Shown in pieces: positions 42,038 through 55,941 of a stretch of DNA of 64,000 nucleotides. Within the stretch, counting starts at the first letter, position 1. Each line of letters opens with the position of its first letter. The stretch is from Erpobdella octoculata. Lineage: Eukaryota; Annelida; Clitellata; Hirudinida; Erpobdellidae. A program made the position numbers and the translations under genes. The DNA lies in assembly GCA_963978895.1 (NCBI GenBank), contig OZ022244.1:30275175-30339174 (forward strand), read 5' to 3'. The notes beneath the pieces are model-generated. The model made no database searches. It saw only the letters and a program-made list of their open reading frames with translations, and was not told the DNA's origin.

Positions 42038-42039
42038 TG

Positions 42040-42299
42040 TTGAAAGTTCGGTTTGAAGACCCGAATAAATCCGAATCGAGTCTTGCTTTGTTCTAGCTGT
42101 GTATAATAATAGCGATAGCTTCAGTCATTTAGATTCCGGCTTAAGTAAGTAGAACAATGCTTTGTTTATATCGATTTATACGTTTTTGTTATTTATTACC
42201 GTTTTTGATTCTTATTCAGAGTTTAGATCCCGCTCCAAATCGACAAGCTCGAGTTGACGCGACCCGATCACGTCCGATACTGTCGGAGTTTCTCGATGT

Positions 42300-42343
<44 letters not shown>

Positions 42344-43480
42344 TCCGCACTCATGGAATTCGATTCAGTCTCGAAGTATCTTCTCCGTTAAATACATCGA
42401 ACTGAGTTTTAGCAGGTTTGTCGAATTGCTAGCGAATCACCGATAAGCTCTTCAGTCACGTGGCTTAGGATTTTTGTTTCTTCAGGCGATATCGTTAGCT
42501 ATTTAACCCTCTACTGCATGAATAATAAAAAGCTTTTCAGTTAAAACTAAAAACATTTTTTTGTATGGCTATTAGGTTGCACATTTAAGGAAGAAAATAT
42601 AATTTTAATTGTTCTTAATTATAAACTATCACAGAGATGCATAGCTATATGGCATTTTGGAGGCCTATAGATATGTACCTATGTATAAGCCAAGTGTATA
42701 GAAGTCGTTGTGAAAGAACCTCAAGCATAGACATAACTACAATCAGCTTAAAAAAACAAAGCCACATAGTATATTACTAGTTTAAGATTCAAAAACAATG
42801 TAAAAGTCTGCGGCGACTTTAAAGCGTAGACTCTGTCTGGTGATGACAAGGTAAAGGACTACGACGACGATGACGACGACGACGACGATGACGATGATAA
42901 TAATATTATAGTTTCAGTTGTTCAGACAACGGTTCGTGTCTTAACTATTTCCAATTAATTCTTAGCCAGAACATTTTGAGAATAAATCTTTAAACTCGCT
43001 TCAAATGACTGTACAGGAATTTCTAATCATTCATCAATTACTAACTATACTATAATTAAATGGAATCTATAATAAACTAGTGGTTTTGTCCGTCCCAAGG
43101 ACGGATGTTTTAAAGTATTTAAATCACCACTAAAAAAATAATTGTTAAAAGTTAAATACATTCGTACGAAGAATAATCTAGAAATAATCTTCAAGTAGTT
43201 GTTTTAATTAACTGTAAAAAGCTTAAATTGCGAATTGTCTTCAGTGCCGGGGCTATGGTGTAAATGACCCACCTCACAACACTAGTGGGGCCTTTCACTG
43301 ATATGTTACATAAATTTGGCTTGGCTGTCGTATCAAATTTTTGTTCTTTATTAATACAAAACAAAATCACCATAATTTTGAGGTTCTTTGAAGCTTGGGG
43401 CCCCGACCATCGGGGTTCGGGTGTGGAAACCATGGCCCTGAGTGTCCCATCTCACGATACTAAATTACGCAGTTTCTTTA
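42040..43480. other. Intergenic between lysozyme and tRNA cluster
   Basis: Contains a short (TA)n at 42302-42340, a (GAC/GAT)n run at 42860-42898, and a GGTTTTGTCCGTCCCAAGGACG repeat at about 43080 that is also inverted at about 53100-53140. A non-AT-rich stretch lies at 43245-43450 (GGGGCCCCGACCATCGGGG). No gene seen. Confidence 0.45.
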
Positions 43481-43485
43481 AATTA

Positions 43486-43567
43486 CGCAGTCGACAGGAT
43501 TTGAACCTGTGCGGGCAGAGCCCAATAGATTTCTAGTCTATCGCCTTAACCACTCGGCCACGACTGC
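43486..43567 (-). tRNA. tRNA-Ser (AGA)
   Basis: 82 nt including discriminator G. Acceptor GCAGTCG/CGACTGC, long variable arm (GGGCTCTGCCC), anticodon loop CTAGAAA giving AGA, T arm GGTTCAAATCC. Identical to the copies at 44493 and 52196. Confidence 0.95.
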
Positions 43568-43667
43568 CACAAGAAGTCTTAGATGATTTTAGCATTGAAT
43601 CAAATCAAATTCTTATACTCGCTCAAATCTTGAAGACCGTGGGTCTGTGCTGTATTTCAATTGTTGT

Positions 43668-43739
43668 GCCTCTATAGCTCAGTGGTAGAGCGCTGGTCTT
43701 GTAAACCAGCGGTCGTGAGTTCAAACCTCACTGGGGGCA
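43668..43739 (+). tRNA. tRNA-Thr (TGT)
   Basis: 72 nt. Acceptor GCCTCTA/TGGGGGC with wobbles, D arm TAGCTCAGTGGTAGAG, anticodon loop CTTGTAA giving TGT, T arm GAGTTCAAACCTC. Confidence 0.93.
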
Positions 43740-44117
43740 CAGTTTTTAAGGTAAATGAAGCCATTCCTAGCAATTGTTTACAATCTCGATTTACAATTGG
43801 TAGTTTATGTATGACTTATTCGTAGAATGGTTCAGAAGTTGAGAACTACTACAACAAGTAGAGGCAGATGTTTCCTACGGACGCTGGGGGCAACATTTTT
43901 GAAACCGAAATTACAATAAAATTGGTCGAATGGGAACAAAACCAAAACAAATGTTTGTTTGGGGTTTATTCCTCAGCTCACAAATAATGACCAATCTATG
44001 CTTTTTCTAAAAATCTGCATCTAAAAAAAATCAAGACCCCAACTTGTTTCATAAACTACCAAATTGTAAATCGAGATTGTAAACAATTGCTTTTCTCTTC
44101 ATTTACCTTAAAAACTG
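43740..44117. other. Centre of the inverted tRNA cluster
   Basis: The about 75 bp beyond each Thr gene are also inverted copies (TTTTTAAGGTAAATGAAG .. CAATTGTTTACAATCTCGAT). About 43815-44040 is unique spacer. Confidence 0.75.
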
Positions 44118-44189
44118 TGCCCCCAGTGAGGTTTGAACTCACGACCGCTGGTTTACAAGACCAGCGCTCTACCACTGAGCTATAGAGGC
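44118..44189 (-). tRNA. tRNA-Thr (TGT), inverted copy
   Basis: Same 72-nt sequence as 43668-43739 on the opposite strand. Confidence 0.93.
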
Positions 44190-44492
44190 TCACGCTTATC
44201 TCTTCATATATAAACTTGTCTAACCAGCGCTTTCTAACTTATAACACGACATCAAGTAGTTGTATTGGTAAAACCCATGGCCCATTTCTTTCTCCAACCA
44301 GGGACTCCTAGATATAACCAATGATGTTGTTTGACTTGTAACGTAAATCTTTTTAAAGGGAAACACTTGCCCCCTGGATTTATTGTTTAAATTTTTAGAC
44401 AAAAATAGACATTAAATTAATATTTAAATCATTTATAATTTATTGTAACAACTGTGACTCCTTCTATTGTCCAATCGATATCATCATTATCT

Positions 44493-44574
44493 GCAGTCGT
44501 GGCCGAGTGGTTAAGGCGATAGACTAGAAATCTATTGGGCTCTGCCCGCACAGGTTCAAATCCTGTCGACTGCG
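44493..44574 (+). tRNA. tRNA-Ser (AGA), second copy
   Basis: Same as the gene at 43486-43567, opposite strand; 5' flank differs. Confidence 0.95.
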
Positions 44575-45830
44575 AATGGCACATTTTTTTAAACCCCACT
44601 CTAAAAACATAGTAAGTTTAAGGGCTTCACTTGGTACACTGGTGATATTGCGCTAAGGCATACTCTTGCAGGCCTATATGATGGAGCTTCAAACCTAATG
44701 ACAGGCACCGTAAACAACTACCTTTTATTGGTGTTGTGTTTCTTGCATAGTTTTCTGAACCACACTAAAACCTGTTAGTTTAATTTATTCTTAACTATCT
44801 AAATCTTATTAAACTTTTTATAAAAGCACCTCTTTCTTTCCAAATTTAGGGAGCCGTATTCTCCAACAACTTTGGTGTGGGGAAGGCAAGCGCCATAACC
44901 TACTGCTTTTAATTGTTGTGTTGTGGTTTTCACACCTGCATCAGTCTTCTGAACCAATCTAAACCATGTTAATTTCATCAGTCTTCTGAACCACTCTAAA
45001 CCATGTTAATTTAATTTCATTTATTCGTATCAATCTCAATCCCATTCTTTTATACTTTCTAGGGTGCAAGAAAAACGTTGTTTTTAAAAAATGTATTTTT
45101 TATTTTATAATAATTATAATATAAGCCATAAGCAAGCTATGGCTTTCCATGAAAAATCTTTTAGTCACCTGAATGAAATTCTATAAACGTGTTTTCATAT
45201 CTCCAATTTTCTAGTAGGTAATCTCGCTGTGTTGATAATGAACTATCTTTTTGCAGTCAATATTTTTTTTAAATTTAATTCTTATTTAAAATAAGTTTTA
45301 TTTAGCCAACAGCAAAACCAAGATTTTATTTTACGTTAAGTTAAAAAAAAAAAACTGGCATCAGCAATTTTTAAAGCGTCATAATTTTACAGTTGAAAAC
45401 GACGCAATTTCAAATTTGCAGACTACAAGCTGGCTGACGGAGCGCTAGTGAAGTGGTCTCGGCTGTCCCAAACTGAATGGTAGTTGCGATTTCCAGCTAA
45501 AAAAAGATGATTCGATGATTTGCAGCAATGAGTCAACTAAGAAAACTTTAGAAGAAAATCAGAAGTGGTCAAAAAAGACAGAATTTAAACCAGACCTGAC
45601 GTATCCCAAGATGGCGACGATCTCTGTCAGCTCTCCCGAACGGCAACTGAATGTAACGATGAATTTTGTGTCTAGAAGGTAATGGTTGATACTGCTAATA
45701 AGAAATAATAAAAAAAAGCATTATGACTTAGCGACTATAGCAATGAGAGAAGATTCATTCTTCGTTTACGCAACGGTAAAATAAAATGCTACCGATGTCA
45801 AAGCTACTTTATTCTATTCAGATAATTGAT
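44575..45830. other. Intergenic
   Basis: Near-identical phrases TCTTCTGAACCA.TCTAAACC with ATGTTAATTT recur at 44945-45010, and CTGAACCACACTAAAACC lies at about 44755. No coding region seen. At 45598-45620 a CCCAAGATGGCGACGATC motif resembles YY1-type initiator sites. Confidence 0.4.
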
Positions 45831-48654
45831 TTTAAATCAATCAATCAATTATAGAGGTTTATATAACTGCTTTTACTAAAACTCGAATTCAGTCAAAGAT
45901 GTTCATTAGCAACATATAGTTAAATTTGATTTTAGGAGATAAAAGCAAATGTTTTGCTTAGAACATTTTTTCCAAAAACAAAGTTAATCGTTGCTTTCAG
46001 TAAATCGATGTTTGTAGAGTTTTATTCAGTATATAAAAGAATAAATTAGTAAACTAATTCATCGAAGGTAGTTTTCAGTAATGCAGTTTATCAGACAGAC
46101 AAAGAGACCCCCAGAACGAATTTATGATCCTGGTTAGCTGATACAACTTGTTGTTTCTTGGTCACATTTATTTTGAACTTTCACATTCGTTTAAGCTCTG
46201 ACGTTGTTTTTACATTTTTTTGTGTATTTATTTATCTCTGCATTCGTGTATATCTCAGCGTTTTTAAATATCTGAAAAGATATTCGACCAAGGGAAAACC
46301 CGAAAATCTATTATACGCAGTGATTAGAATGTCGCTAAAGATATTGCAGCTATCAGTCAAAGGTGCCGCGTCAATTTTATCAGTTTTTTACGATTATAGT
46401 CATGTTTTTAAAAAAAATTTGCCAAAAACCCAGTTAATTGATTTTTGTAGAGTTTTATTCAATACAGATTATCAATATGATTGTAAACCGATTTGCCGGT
46501 TGCAGTTGTTTACTGATCCAGTTACTAAGCACGTAGAGGTATAGAGTGTAAAGATGCAGTTACATCTGTATGAACCTGCATTGTTTTCACAATGTGTCAT
46601 TTCTTTGTCAAAAGCATTGATATTTTTGTCGAGCCGTTTTGCCGAATGATTTCTAAACTGCAATTGTAATTCCGCCAAAAACTACACTAATAAGCATGGT
46701 CACCGTTAGAACAGCTTTTACCCATTTCAATCAGCTGTATATATGTTTCACGTTTTTCACCGTGGTGATTTCATTGTTCAAATGTTTTCTATTTAGAAGA
46801 AGCAAGAGTTTTATTCCATTGATAAAAATCTGATTTTCATCGTTGATATCGTTGCGTTTTTAACGCTTTTCAATGCACAAAAAGATGCCTTATGTGAATT
46901 TTTCTTTACATATAACACGATGATATTGTAACCTAATTCATTTTATTTGTGCAGTTATTAAAATAATACCAAAAACCATCATGGACAGCGGATAAAACTG
47001 TCGGAAGTGTCGAAACTGCTGCGTAGTCTCTTTCTTTTTTATATCAACTGAAGTTTAAATGAATTAGTATTTTTTAAATTCAACTCACGTTAAAATGTGT
47101 TTGTAAATTTATTTGTCAAAAACAGTTTTTCTTATTTATGCATTTTATGAACATTCTAATATTAGAGATATTCAAAACTTAGCTAGAACTGTGCTTATAT
47201 GGTCTCATAGAGTTCTCTGATAAAATATTGTGTAGTCTCTTTGTCACATTTGTTGATGCCGTTGCATAAATTTAAATTTGTTCATTGATTTTGATTTACA
47301 TTCGTTTATATCCTTACATTCATCTATGTCCAAGCATTATATCTCAGCTTGTGGCCGCATTTTACAAAAACTACTGCTACTATTAAAGCTGCATCACTTT
47401 GATCGGCCGCATGTACGTATAGCGCTTTTTATATCGATCAGCTGTTCTTGATGATACCTACAATTTGATTGTTCAAACTTTTTATTTCGCAAGTTTACAA
47501 GTGGTTATTCAGTGAATTGATTTCTGTAGAGTTTTATTCTACAAATTTTTCAAATTTAACACTTGTTAAAATGTATTTGTAAGCTCATTTGACAAGCTTA
47601 CGAGTTTTTTTATGGTGAATTGTTATCTGTAGTTTTATTCTACAAAATTTAACCCATGTTAAAATGTATCTGTGAATTGATTTATGTAGAGTTTTATTCT
47701 GCAATTTTTTTCGTGAACTGATTCATTGAAATCGATTTTCATCGGTGCCGTTATAAGAAGAGATAAGAAGAAAAGAAAAACTCAGTATAACAATTTGAAA
47801 ACGTTGACGCAAGACGTGCATGGAATCGTTTCTTTATCGCATTTATTTTATCTTGACATGTTCATGTTTCTTTGAAATTGATCGTTGATGTTGTTGTACA
47901 TTCATTAATATCAATGCAGTTAATGAATTTATGTATAAATTAATATATAGGTATGCGCTAAATATGAAAGAATTAGAAAATTGCTGATTTGATCAGTATG
48001 CATACCACCGAATTATATCGGCACTATATTAAAGCTGCGCGTATAACTTCATTTTTATAGTTCAAATATTTCCTCTTAAAGCAGTATACTTTGAATGAAT
48101 TGCTATTTGCGATGTTATTGTAAACCGAGGTTATAAAAGACAAATCTACTGATTCAAATGCAACCACAGTTGTAAGATCCTGGGCTGTTGATGCAGTGTG
48201 TATTTCGTGGTTTCTTTGAGTACAAAATTAATGTTTTTGATGTATATTTACGTTCAAATTTATTTCAATTCAGTTCTTTAACTCATTTTTACAGTTGATG
48301 ATATCGTCACGTTAAGTGACAACCATTGTCCAAAGCCATCTCTGGTATATCTAGAGACTTTTAGCGCTTGTGAAAAATTCCGTTAAGATGTCTATTGTGT
48401 AGAAAAAAGTAATTTATTTACTCTCATTTTTTCCGGCTAATATTACTGCTACCGTTTTCTTATGAGCTGTGCGTTTCAAATATTACAGCTTTCAACTAAA
48501 AAAAACATTCATTAATACTTTGAATTAAAAAATAAATAATTTAAGAGTTTCAATCTTTGGAAACATCTATTTATGAGCTTATTGATCGAAGTTAGTTCGT
48601 ACTGATAGAGTTAAACAATTTGATGCGAGATTATTTATCGCCATATCCGTAGTG

Positions 48655-49290
48655 TGTAATCCTGGTTTGTACCTGCAGTATGTATGTGGTTTCTTTATCA
48701 TATGTGTTTACACACCTTTGCATTTTTAATCCCGGCTTGTATTTCCAGTACTATATGGTTTCTTTATCAAATGTGTTTATATACCCCTGTAGTTTAAATC
48801 CAGGTTTGCAGCTACATGTGTATGTGGTTTCTTTATCACATGTGTTTATATACCCCAATAGTTTTAATCCAGGTTTGCAGCTACATTGTGTATGTGGTTT
48901 CTTTATCAAATGTGTTTTTATACCCCTGTAGTTTTAATCCAGCTTTGCAGTTACATGTGTATGTGGTTTCTTTATCACATGTGTTTATATACCCTGTAGT
49001 TTTAATCCAGCTTTGCAGTTACATGTGTATCTGGTTTCTTTATCACATGTGTTTATATACCCCTGTAGTTTTAATCCAGGTTTGCAGCTACATTGTGTAT
49101 GTGGTTTCTTTATCACATGCGTTTATATACCCCTGTAGTTTTAATCCAGCTTTGCAGTTACATGTGTATGTGGTTTCTTTATCACATGTGTTTATATACC
49201 CTGTAGTTTTAATCCAGGTTTGTACCTGCAGTATGTGGTGTCTTTATCACATGTGTTTATGTCCCTGCATTTCTAATCCAGTTTTACTTC
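48655..49290. repeat. 68-71 bp tandem repeat (about 9 units) within the array
   Basis: Unit: TTTGCAGCTACATGTGTATG, TGGTTTCTTTATCACATGTG, TTTATATACCCCTGTAGTTT, TAATCCAG. Units share about 90% by eye, much closer than the surrounding array. Confidence 0.9.
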
Positions 49291-49454
49291 TGCAATTGTA
49301 TGGTTTATCAGAGTGACATTCGAAAAACGAGAAAATATAGATAGTGCAACTATTAAAACTGCCGTATCTCTACCATCTACAGCTAGTTTATTTTTTTGAC
49401 GAGAAAAATCGTTTTGTTCAAAAGTTTCATTTGGAAATAATACCTATGATTAAG

Positions 49455-49760
49455 GTAAATTGATTTTTGTGAGTTTTATCTGAAAAACGAGGTTTTTTTA
49501 TGATTATGGTAAATCGATGTTTGTGAGTTTTATCTGAAAAACGAGGTTTTTTATGATTATGGTAAATTGATTTATGTGAGTTTTATCTGAAAAACGAGGT
49601 TTTTATGATTATGGTAAATTGATTTATGTGAGTTTTATCTAGAAAACGAACTTTTTATGATTAAGGTAGATTGATTTGTGTAGAGTTTTATCTGAATAAC
49701 AAATTTTTTATGATTAAGGTGGATTGATTTGTGTAGAGTTTTATCTGAAAAACAAACTTT
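49455..49760. repeat. About 51-55 bp tandem repeat (6 units) within the array
   Basis: Unit: AAATTGATTTATGTGAGTTT, TATCTGAAAAACGAGGTTTT, TATGATTATGGT. Confidence 0.88.
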
Positions 49761-50564
49761 TTATGCGAACTACTTTGTCTCAGCGACCGTGGTGGAGAGT
49801 TTCAAGTAAAGCGCAGTTAGCTCGTAAGTTCTATTATGGTTTATGCAATGGACAAATGATTTCATTGCACTGAATTTGGTTGCCATTTATTGATGTTATT
49901 GCATTCATGTGTAGTAGTGTTATATAAGAGTTTCAACCATCTTTTTTCTATTAAAATCATTTTTTGCAGTTGAATTGCTTCTTTTTTTTTACAAAAATAA
50001 AATTTATATTTGTCTGATGTAAAGATTTTAACAACAATATATGATCCTGGTGTATTTACGCAACGTGTAGGTAGATTTTCTGTCCAACGTGTCAACGTGT
50101 TTGGATTTATTTATATTTTTTACAGTTACTTACATCGTACAAAAAGTTGGATCTTATTGTTTCATGTTTTTCCGCAATTTTTTCATACTGCCGAATATAA
50201 CAGCAACTGTTTTTGTTTATGCTGTGCGTTTCACATTCGCCTCCTAGTTTTGATTAGAATCCACATTTTTCCACAATTTTTATTCAAACAAAGTAAACGT
50301 ATATTCATGTTTTTAATTGATATTTGTAGAATTGTATTCTATGAATATAAAAATTACAGTAAACCGATTCGTCAAAGATGAATATTATTAAAACTTTCAT
50401 TGATACAGTTGAATATGTTGACGTGGACTTGTTGGAATACATCCGCAACTGTATATTCCTGGTTTTTTTCACGTTCATCAATATTTTTGCATTTTTTTGA
50501 ATTTACTCACTTATTACACATTTTCGTTCAAATTTCATGACGGATTATGAATGTCATGTAAAGG

Positions 50565-50695
50565 AATTTCCCCAGATGGATCGGCTTCTTTTGAAGCCTA
50601 TATATACCTACCTATATATAACGGCTTATGAATGTCATGTAACAGAATTTCCTTGATGGACCAGTTCCATTTGAGGCCTATATATACACCTACAA
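50565..50695. repeat. About 70-bp direct duplication ending in TATATATA
   Basis: TTATGAATGTCATGTAA.. to TTTGA.GCCTATATATAC occurs twice (about 50545-50610 and 50626-50690), each with a TATA-like end. Confidence 0.7.
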
Positions 50696-50834
50696 CCGCG
50701 AATATTCTCCACCATCCGAGAAAGTCAGAAATTGAAAGATGCTCATCTGCGGCATGTGAATAAAAAAACTAATAACAAAAATAAGTTGAATTTTGTATAC
50801 ACAGAAATATGAATATATCCAGTTCCTAACTACT

Positions 50835-51001
50835 ATTGAATGTAAAAAAGTGTCTTCCAAGTTTCGCCAGAAACAGTTTCTACGACAACCTACTTGCTAA
50901 AAGAGAGAAAAAAAGATTTGTGCCAGTTCACAAGTGCGCTCCAGAAAGACAAGAAAAGTGCTTAGCAGAAAATAAAAATGAAGGACTCATTGAATTTTTG
51001 T
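50835..51001 (+). other. Short open stretch of unknown origin
   Basis: 56 codons after a TAA: KKCLPSFARNSFYDNLLA then KREKKRFVPVHKCAPERQ and a stop at 50999. It has a composition unlike its neighbours and is followed by a T/A-rich tail and (GAT)n at 51094-51112, which could be the tail of a decayed retroelement. No start context. I do not recognise it. Confidence 0.25.
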
Positions 51002-51889
51002 AAATATTGTAAATATTTGTAAATAGTGTTGGGTTTAAAAAAAAAACGTGTTTTTTTTTAAATACTATATGGATAAATGAGGATACCAGTCGGTGATGAT
51101 GATGATGATGATGAACTCCAAACGCTACTCGAATAGCGGCATTTTAAGATTTGTACCTCTGTGATCAGCTTCCAGCATTTCCCTTGATGAAAAAAAACTG
51201 GTTTGGGTGGACGGGTGAATCATGAATGTTAAATACTTGCTTAAATATGTTTTTTTTACATAATAGACTGTCGGAATGGTTTTTTCTGCTTGAAAGAACA
51301 TTAGGGTATACTGCACGGGCCCGTCGGTGGCGTGGCCAGGGTTAAGGACTAGCGGGGGATTAGCCCTCTCAAACAAAAATTTTAGCCCCACCGAAATTTT
51401 TGAACATAAAATTAAAAAGTATTAAAAAACTCGACGAAGGTTAAATTTGTGAAGAATAAATGACGGAATCTTAGAAATCAATCAAATAATATTTACATCA
51501 TAAAAAATACTTTCCGGCCTAAGTGCTGAGTCTATTCAACTCTTCAGAATGCATTTTAATATTGAGATAAAATTAACCACAGCTATTTTGGTGCAAATTT
51601 ATTCATGAAACAAAACTTTAAAGTATCTGAAACATGTTTAAACACACTTACACACACAATAAACATACACAAAATATTAATTAGTATTCATTTGGCGAGT
51701 AATGTTTATTTAACAAGTTTATCTAATTTTTTTTTCTTTTTGCTGCAATTTTCATTTTTCTGATTCAATTCTTTCACATAATTTTTTGACACGCAGTTCT
51801 TATATCTAGAAATCCACGATAAAAACGTCGCACCGACGTGTAATAAAAGTTATTACGCAATTGCACCCTGTCGGTATTTAAGATCAAAA

Positions 51890-52065
51890 GAGGTGGCTCT
51901 GCAATCAACTCCGCCTCGCTAATTGCGAGCCAGTCCCAAGCCTGGATGAAGGAGGAGGGACAGTTAAAAGGATCAAACTTTGATCCACGACAGGAAGTAC
52001 TTATGTGCTTCCTACATACAGCCAATTCAGTCTTAAAACACTTGGTGTAAAGGACTATAAACTAT

Positions 52066-52098
<33 letters not shown>
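51890..52098 (+). mobile_element. Dispersed repeat A with poly(A) tail (SINE/LINE-like)
   Basis: Runs from GGTGGCTCTGCAATCAACTC through AAAGGACTATAAACTATCAT to about 28 A. Poly(A)-ended, present also at 5568 and 34940 in the other orientation without a tail. Retroposed, class unknown. Confidence 0.65.
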
Positions 52099-52100
<2 letters not shown>

Positions 52101-52195
52101 TCTGCAATCGAAAATTAAAACTAGCTTTTAAAGAATCCGTCATTTTTGTCGGGCTATCTTTAATATTTTAATAATCCTAATTCTTAAGTCTCCGT

Positions 52196-52277
52196 GCAGT
52201 CGTGGCCGAGTGGTTAAGGCGATAGACTAGAAATCTATTGGGCTCTGCCCGCACAGGTTCAAATCCTGTCGACTGCG
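52196..52277 (+). tRNA. tRNA-Ser (AGA), third copy
   Basis: Identical 82-nt sequence to the cluster copies; a broken Thr copy follows about 325 bp on, echoing the Ser/Thr pairing of the 43.5-44.6 kb cluster. Confidence 0.95.
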
Positions 52278-52601
52278 AATGAATAATTTTTAAAAAAAAC
52301 GTAGGTGTTTTAGCGCAAAATGATTTATATTAACAGAAAATATTGTGTTATTTTCAAAAAAAAAATTTCAAAAAAAAAATCGTAATTTTTTCAAATTTTA
52401 ATAAAATTTTTGATGATAAATTGCTTTATCAATAGAAACTAACAAACTTTATCTACATTTTAATTGTTTAAAACTCCCTTTTCCAGTCAAAGTATAACAA
52501 TGGACAAAGTAATTTATTTTAATGGACCTGCTATGACTTTCATCTGTTTCTGAAGGCACTTGTGTAAGAAATCGGCACAACATTATCGTGCGGAAAACCA
52601 G

Positions 52602-52662
52602 TGCCCCCAGTGAGAATTGAACTCACGACCGCTGGTTTACAAGACCACTGAGCTATAGAAGC
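52602..52662 (-). pseudogene. tRNA-Thr (TGT) pseudogene
   Basis: Matches the Thr genes but lacks 11 nt (the CGCTCTACCAC part of the D/anticodon region) and has changes in the T and acceptor arms. It cannot fold as a tRNA. Confidence 0.85.
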
Positions 52663-53154
52663 AGACGATAGCTGTTGTCTATGACCTTTATTACCAAAAA
52701 CCAGGATTCTATAATCTTTGACTACAACTGGAAATTTGTTTACGTTGTTTACTAAATTTTGAACAATATTTATGAATGATAACAAAAATTATTTGAATTT
52801 GAAGAATTTTTGTATCGTTGTCGATCATAATTAATATTATAGAAGCCTTCGTCACTCACTCACTCACTGATTCTGTCACGCTGTAGGATGATGCTGCAGT
52901 CGCATGAATTTTCAATCGATTTTTAACAAACTTTAGAATTTTACCATTTAGAATATTAATATTCAATCATTTTTCATATGATTTGATCTTTATTTCGATT
53001 AATTTTTTTTTAGTTTTAAAATTTATAAACAGGCGAATTCATTTCGCTTGAGCAAATTTATAAGCTGTTCTTTTTCTTCTGTCGTGCAAAAGTATTTGGT
53101 GACTACGTCCTTGGGACGGGCAAAACCATTAGTTCAATAATATTTTCATTGCTC

Positions 53155-53440
53155 TTCCTTTTTCATCCCAGAAGTAATGTAATGTAACTGAAATTTTTTG
53201 CATCCCAGAAGTAATGTAATGTAACTGAAATTTTTATATCCTTTTTCATCCCAGAAGTAATGTAATGTAACTGAAATTTTTATAGCGTTTTCTTACGGCG
53301 AAAGCCGTTACGGAAACACTTTTGTGGGCACATTTCAACTTCCACCACACTACGGTTACAGATGTTGGTCAATCAATCAATCAGTTGAATTTATATAGCG
53401 CTATTTACTATCGTTCAATAGCGCTCGGACACGAAAGTCT
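53155..53440. repeat. Three short tandem repeats and a SINE-like tail
   Basis: CATCCCAGAAGTAATGTAAT with following GTAACTGAAATTTTT occurs three times (53167-53282). Then TCAATCAATCAGTTGAATTT with ATATAGCGCTATTTAC at 53370-53410, a phrase typical of retroposon ends. Confidence 0.6.
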
Positions 53441-53771
53441 CCACGAGGAACAGAAAAAAAAAAACAAATCGAATTCTATTTCGTTCAGACCGAAACGCCA
53501 TTACAGCGCTAAACCGGAATTGTAATCTAATCATGCCGGTAAGACATGCAGAGTAACAAATTTTTTAACCTTTCAAAAATAAAATAATTTAAAAAAAATA
53601 ACTTTTTTTTTAAAATTTGAACCAATGGCTCTGAGGAAAGTTTTTTTCAACATTTTTATAAACCTTTGGTTTAAGGTCAAAACAATAATTAACTGTTGTG
53701 CCATTATTAAAATCACTGATTACTTTCTAATTAAAATTCAGCCAGATTATTTGATTTGACTCCAGTCTGTT

Positions 53772-55941
<2,170 letters not shown>

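Larger units (their letters stand above)
45830..50560. repeat. Long degenerate tandem array
   Basis: The phrase AATTGATTT.TGTAGAGTTT with following TATTCTG recurs at about 46006, 46437, 47514, 47621, 47676, 48103, 49461-49722 (six times) and 50313. Between hits other words recur: GATCCTGG, TTTCTTTGTCACATTT, CAGCTGTGCGTTTCA, GATTGTTCAAA. The spacing suggests an ancestral unit of several hundred bp that decayed and locally re-expanded. No convincing ORF. Confidence 0.65.

Noticed and set aside
46158..46544. 128-codon frame in the degenerate array
   Set aside because: Contains array phrases; composition and position fit chance.
48655..49290. Possible CRISPR array
   Set aside because: Units are contiguous with no unique spacers, and the genome is eukaryotic.
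48680..49316. Frame with repeated VVSLSHVFIYP
   Set aside because: Follows the 68-71 bp tandem repeat and switches frame with unit length.
50577..50690. TATATATA boxes as promoters
   Set aside because: They are part of a direct duplication and no gene follows at a suitable distance.
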